NCBI GenBank assembly: GCA_964524145.1
Contig: CAZGCA010000068.1
Span: 1-33,056, forward strand
Reading direction: 5' to 3'
Length of the DNA: 33,056 bases
Source: CAZGCA01 sp964524145
Lineage (GTDB): Bacteria > Hydrogenedentota > CAZGCA01
Of the stretch, positions 30,742-33,056 are shown piece by piece (position 1 is the stretch's first letter; each line of letters opens with the position of its first letter). The translations under genes were made by a program, and so were the position numbers. The notes beneath the pieces were generated by a model. It was given only the letters and a program-made list of their open reading frames with translations, searched no databases and was not told the DNA's origin.

Positions 30742-32022
30742 TTACTCCTCCTGTTCTTTTTCCGACCGATACAGTTCGGTTCCCCTTATTGTCGTTTGGG
30801 GGTTAACACTGTCGGCGTAGTCCAGCAGCCCTGAAGCGCTGACTTTCGCTATCCTGATCTCTGTCTTTGGCTTGAAGCAGATGGCAAAAATCCAGGGATA
30901 CTCCTTGTTGATGGGAGGGGTGTAGTAACTGGTATAGATGTCGTCGCCCCTCTTCACCACACCGGTATACGCGGTGTCGCCGTTGCTCGGCAGGTCAAAG
31001 AGGTGTACGAGCCCGTCCCTTTTCACCTCGTAGAGGGATGTTCTCTTGGTAGCCAAATGGTTGCCAAGATCGATGCGCGGACCCAGGTGGTTCCTTCCTA
31101 CGGCAAACACCCTGCCGTTCAGGGGGAAAAGGGTCGCCCCGTCGAGACGCGTGATGAAGCTGTGCGCATAAGACCACTGCTTGTAGGGAGGAGACGACGA
31201 CGCTATGACGGTGTTGCCCGTGGGGTTACCGAATTGATATCCCCCGGTGCCCAGGCTGCCGCATCGGAGCGTTGAGATGATGCTGCCGTCGGGCAGGAAC
31301 TCCATCGTCGGCTCGCCATTGCCGTGGCGGGAATACACCTCGGACACTTCTTCCCAGTTGAGCCCGTCGCGGGTCTTGATAAGGATGGTGATGGTGTTGC
31401 CGTACATGGGCTTCCTGCCCGAGGCGACCACATACCAGGTTTTGCCGTCTCTTGTCTTTGGACGCCACAGATTCCATCCGCCGGAGGTTACCTTTGTCGG
31501 TTTGCCCTCCACGCTCTGGACCGAGGTAACGGTGACCAGCTCCTCCGGTTCCCGCCAGGTGACGCCGTCATCGCTCACTGACCAGAAGGTGGTTTCCGGC
31601 AGAGGGTCGAAATACTCATTTGGGAGAAAGTAAAGGAACAACCTGCCTTGTATCACGGCGAACTTGGGATCACGTACGTCGGTATCGGGAACGGTAATGC
31701 GCGCCACCTCTTCCCAGTTCCTTGCATCGTCGGATCTCTGGACGACCAGCGCGCCCTGTTTATCCTCGAGATGCCACATGGTCTGGGCATGAATGAGGAA
31801 AAAGGATCCCCTGTAATGAATCATGTCCGTGTTGGAGTTGTGCTGTGTCCGCTGGTCATCTCCGGCAGGTACTGCTGTCCAGTGGTCGAGTTCGAGCACC
31901 GGGTCGACTGCAAAGGACGGCGGCGTTCGAATATCCCAGTATATCGACAGAATCGATACCAGCAGAACGGGAGAAAGGAAGATTCCGCCGACAATCTTCA
32001 GCACGAGTTTCAACGATCGCAT
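30742..32022 (-). CDS. membrane-anchored sialidase-like beta-propeller protein
   Basis: A 426-residue protein with one N-terminal transmembrane anchor (about residues 5-27: KLVLKIVGGIFLSPVLLVSI), followed by a beta-propeller facing the periplasm or surface. Asp-box-like turns are SVSDDGVTWREP, RSDDARNWEEVARI and KTRDGLNWEEVSEVY. NSNTDMIHYRGSFFLIHAQT and DVRDPKFAVIQGRLFLYF are typical first and second blades of sialidase/glycosidase-type propellers, and NGEPTMEFLPDGSIISTLRC resembles the catalytic Glu region of sialidase-like folds. The exact enzyme activity is unknown. A strong promoter lies 94 bases upstream and two micro-protein genes follow immediately, forming a three-gene operon. Confidence 0.82.
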   Translation of the reverse strand: MRSLKLVLKIVGGIFLSPVLLVSILSIYWDIRTPPSFAVDPVLELDHWTAVPAGDDQRTQHNSNTDMIHYRGSFFLIHAQTMWHLEDKQGALVVQRSDDARNWEEVARITVPDTDVRDPKFAVIQGRLFLYFLPNEYFDPLPETTFWSVSDDGVTWREPEELVTVTSVQSVEGKPTKVTSGGWNLWRPKTRDGKTWYVVASGRKPMYGNTITILIKTRDGLNWEEVSEVYSRHGNGEPTMEFLPDGSIISTLRCGSLGTGGYQFGNPTGNTVIASSSPPYKQWSYAHSFITRLDGATLFPLNGRVFAVGRNHLGPRIDLGNHLATKRTSLYEVKRDGLVHLFDLPSNGDTAYTGVVKRGDDIYTSYYTPPINKEYPWIFAICFKPKTEIRIAKVSASGLLDYADSVNPQTTIRGTELYRSEKEQEE

Positions 32023-32115
32023 GTCATCACCTCGGTCAGTAGAATATCGCTGTGCCGCCTGTTCAGCCAGCTTTCCGGAGACCTGCCCACAACCGCGGCA
32101 GGCATGCTGCCGGCT

Positions 32116-32144
32116 ATTATGGGCACCCTGATGGACGCTGTCAA
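32116..32144 (-). promoter_or_regulatory. sigma70-type promoter of the propeller/micro-protein operon
   Basis: On the minus strand a perfect TTGACA (32144-32139), a 17-base spacer and CATAAT (32121-32116), one mismatch to TATAAT. This is the best promoter match in the window, 94 bases ahead of the ATG at 32022. The leader is free of other obvious signals. Confidence 0.65.
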
Positions 32145-32278
32145 TGCTTGCTTCGCCGTTCGGGAAGGCTCGAACAGTGCTGGGTAAACAGAACTGTGCG
32201 AAAGAACCCCTTTTCCGGCGCGGGATGACACAACGGGGTGCCGGATTGACAGGAAAGAAGACGGTTTTCCTCTAGCGC

Positions 32279-32923
32279 TTATCTCGAGAGTGCTGAGAGA
32301 GCGATCAACCATTGAGCGGCGAAATAGGTGGTCAGGTTTAGGAGTCGCGCGGTCTTGAACTGTGCGCGGAACCTGTTGAGTGCGAGTATCGCGTCGGAGA
32401 CAACGAAAAGTACCGCGCCGAGAGACGCGATCAGCGCGAGCGGTTGTCCGGTAAATCCCCAGCGTTCCCAGGCCTGCCACGCCATGACAAGGATTACCGC
32501 CATATACAGGACGACGGGGAACTTCATCTTGCCAAGGTGCGGCGAGAGCATGCGGAACATGATGATGCCGAATACGACCCAGGGTGCCAGCGCCCACCAT
32601 GAGAAGCCGAAACCTGTGCCGGACGTAAACGCGGCTATGTAGAGAAGGTGCGCGACGAGAAAGCTGACGAGCCCGGGTATGAACTGGTCGGAGGGAAGCA
32701 TCAGAAAGATGTCGCCGGCGAACGAGCAGACGAGTCCCGCTATGATCGCATATGTGTAGAACGTGGGGTCCGGCGTGCCAACATGGAGCGCGAGCAGTAT
32801 GATGGATATCGTCGTAAGCGGTTTGAAGGTGTAGACGTGGTGCTGCGGGCCGCGATACTCGGCGCGAATGTGTAACGAGGCCGCAACCACCGTCGCCAGC
32901 GTCAGTATGACAATCAACAGCAT
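32279..32923 (-). CDS. YhhN/TMEM86-family membrane protein (lysoplasmalogenase-like)
   Basis: A 214-residue polytopic inner-membrane protein with about seven or eight spans. Family features are KPLTTISIILLAL near the N-terminus (the conserved KPLTT), AGLVCSFAGDIFLMLPSDQF (the conserved Asp in GDxFLM), FLVAHLLYIAAF and GAVLFVVSDAILALNRF (the conserved SDxxLA). YhhN/TMEM86 proteins include lysoplasmalogenases that cleave the vinyl-ether bond of lysoplasmalogens; many bacterial members are untested. ATG 32923 behind GAGGAAA is preferred to the open frame running to the window edge. The stop is 134 bases upstream of the propeller promoter. Confidence 0.9.
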   Translation of the reverse strand: MLLIVILTLATVVAASLHIRAEYRGPQHHVYTFKPLTTISIILLALHVGTPDPTFYTYAIIAGLVCSFAGDIFLMLPSDQFIPGLVSFLVAHLLYIAAFTSGTGFGFSWWALAPWVVFGIIMFRMLSPHLGKMKFPVVLYMAVILVMAWQAWERWGFTGQPLALIASLGAVLFVVSDAILALNRFRAQFKTARLLNLTTYFAAQWLIALSALSR

Positions 32924-33056
32924 GTTCGTTTCCTCGACAAATAAGTTGAACGCGAGCCCGGGAGTCTTTGAGGAGGGTACCCGTTCACTAGCCGATAAAT
33001 CAAGTTTTTGCGAATGATTCAGCCATCGGCGTTGCTCTGCGGCACCCCGATACACC

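Noticed and set aside
1..33056. CRISPR arrays, tRNA or rRNA genes, prophage genes
   Set aside because: No regularly spaced repeats, no cloverleaf or rRNA-like sequence in any gap, and no phage structural or integrase gene was seen.

Overview
The window reads as a piece of chromosome from an uncultured, environmental Gram-negative bacterium of the Planctomycetes/Hydrogenedentes/Lentisphaerae type. The reasons are a Tat-exported sulfatase, two uroporphyrinogen-decarboxylase-fold (URO-D) proteins, secreted IPT proteins ending in dockerin repeats, several beta-propeller 'sialidases', SPFH proteins, and a CMP-Kdo synthetase, which implies LPS. This placement is an inference from gene content only. 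GC is moderately high. Every complete gene lies on the minus strand, so transcription runs from high to low coordinates.

Layout in transcription order. (1) 32.9-30.5 kb: a YhhN-family membrane protein, then a membrane-anchored beta-propeller protein followed by two 34-36 residue single-span membrane proteins, behind a near-consensus sigma70 promoter. (2) 30.4-29.2 kb: a membrane protein with a PH-like segment, surrounded by hairpin repeats and two copies of a promoter-like dispersed repeat. (3) 29.1-13.2 kb: a nearly continuous run of 14 genes with short gaps. The upstream half has a CbbY-type HAD phosphatase, a long class II aldolase, KdsB, an unrecognised 399-residue enzyme, a polytopic membrane protein, a sialidase-like lipoprotein translationally coupled to it, and a phosphonatase-like HAD. 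The downstream half has a class III aminotransferase, a GNAT acetyltransferase, a URO-D-fold protein, a methylmalonate/malonate-semialdehyde dehydrogenase, phosphonoacetaldehyde hydrolase (PhnX), an organophosphate-type MFS transporter and an exported metallophosphoesterase. Together these suggest uptake and breakdown of an amino-phosphonate or related C2/C3 amine, next to genes for a Kdo-like acidic sugar.

(4) 12.9-10.5 kb: two exported IPT/dockerin proteins behind a good sigma70 promoter. (5) 10.1-6.3 kb: a three-gene SPFH operon (HflK-like, HflC, HflK-like) with 4-base overlaps, whose first protein is fused at its N-terminus to a cation-diffusion-facilitator (zinc-type) transporter domain. 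(6) 6.1-0.5 kb: five unrelated genes (ATC-hydrolase-like, TIGR00027 methyltransferase, a lipoprotein of unknown function, a sulfatase, a URO-D-fold protein). Three of their four junctions carry a clear integron attC-like imperfect hairpin and the fourth a weaker one, so this looks like a gene-cassette array without a visible integrase. A further attC-like site follows the GNAT gene in region 3, suggesting a single cassette inside the large cluster. A fragment of an IS3-type transposase lies at the upstream edge of the array.

The most unusual items are the attC-like array, the CDF-SPFH fusion with its K-C-K operon, the mixed phosphonate/Kdo-like cluster with a sialidase-membrane protein pair resembling in outline the two-component Kdo hydrolase of Francisella, and the two micro-proteins downstream of a beta-propeller gene. 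All functional assignments are by eye from motifs; no database search was run.
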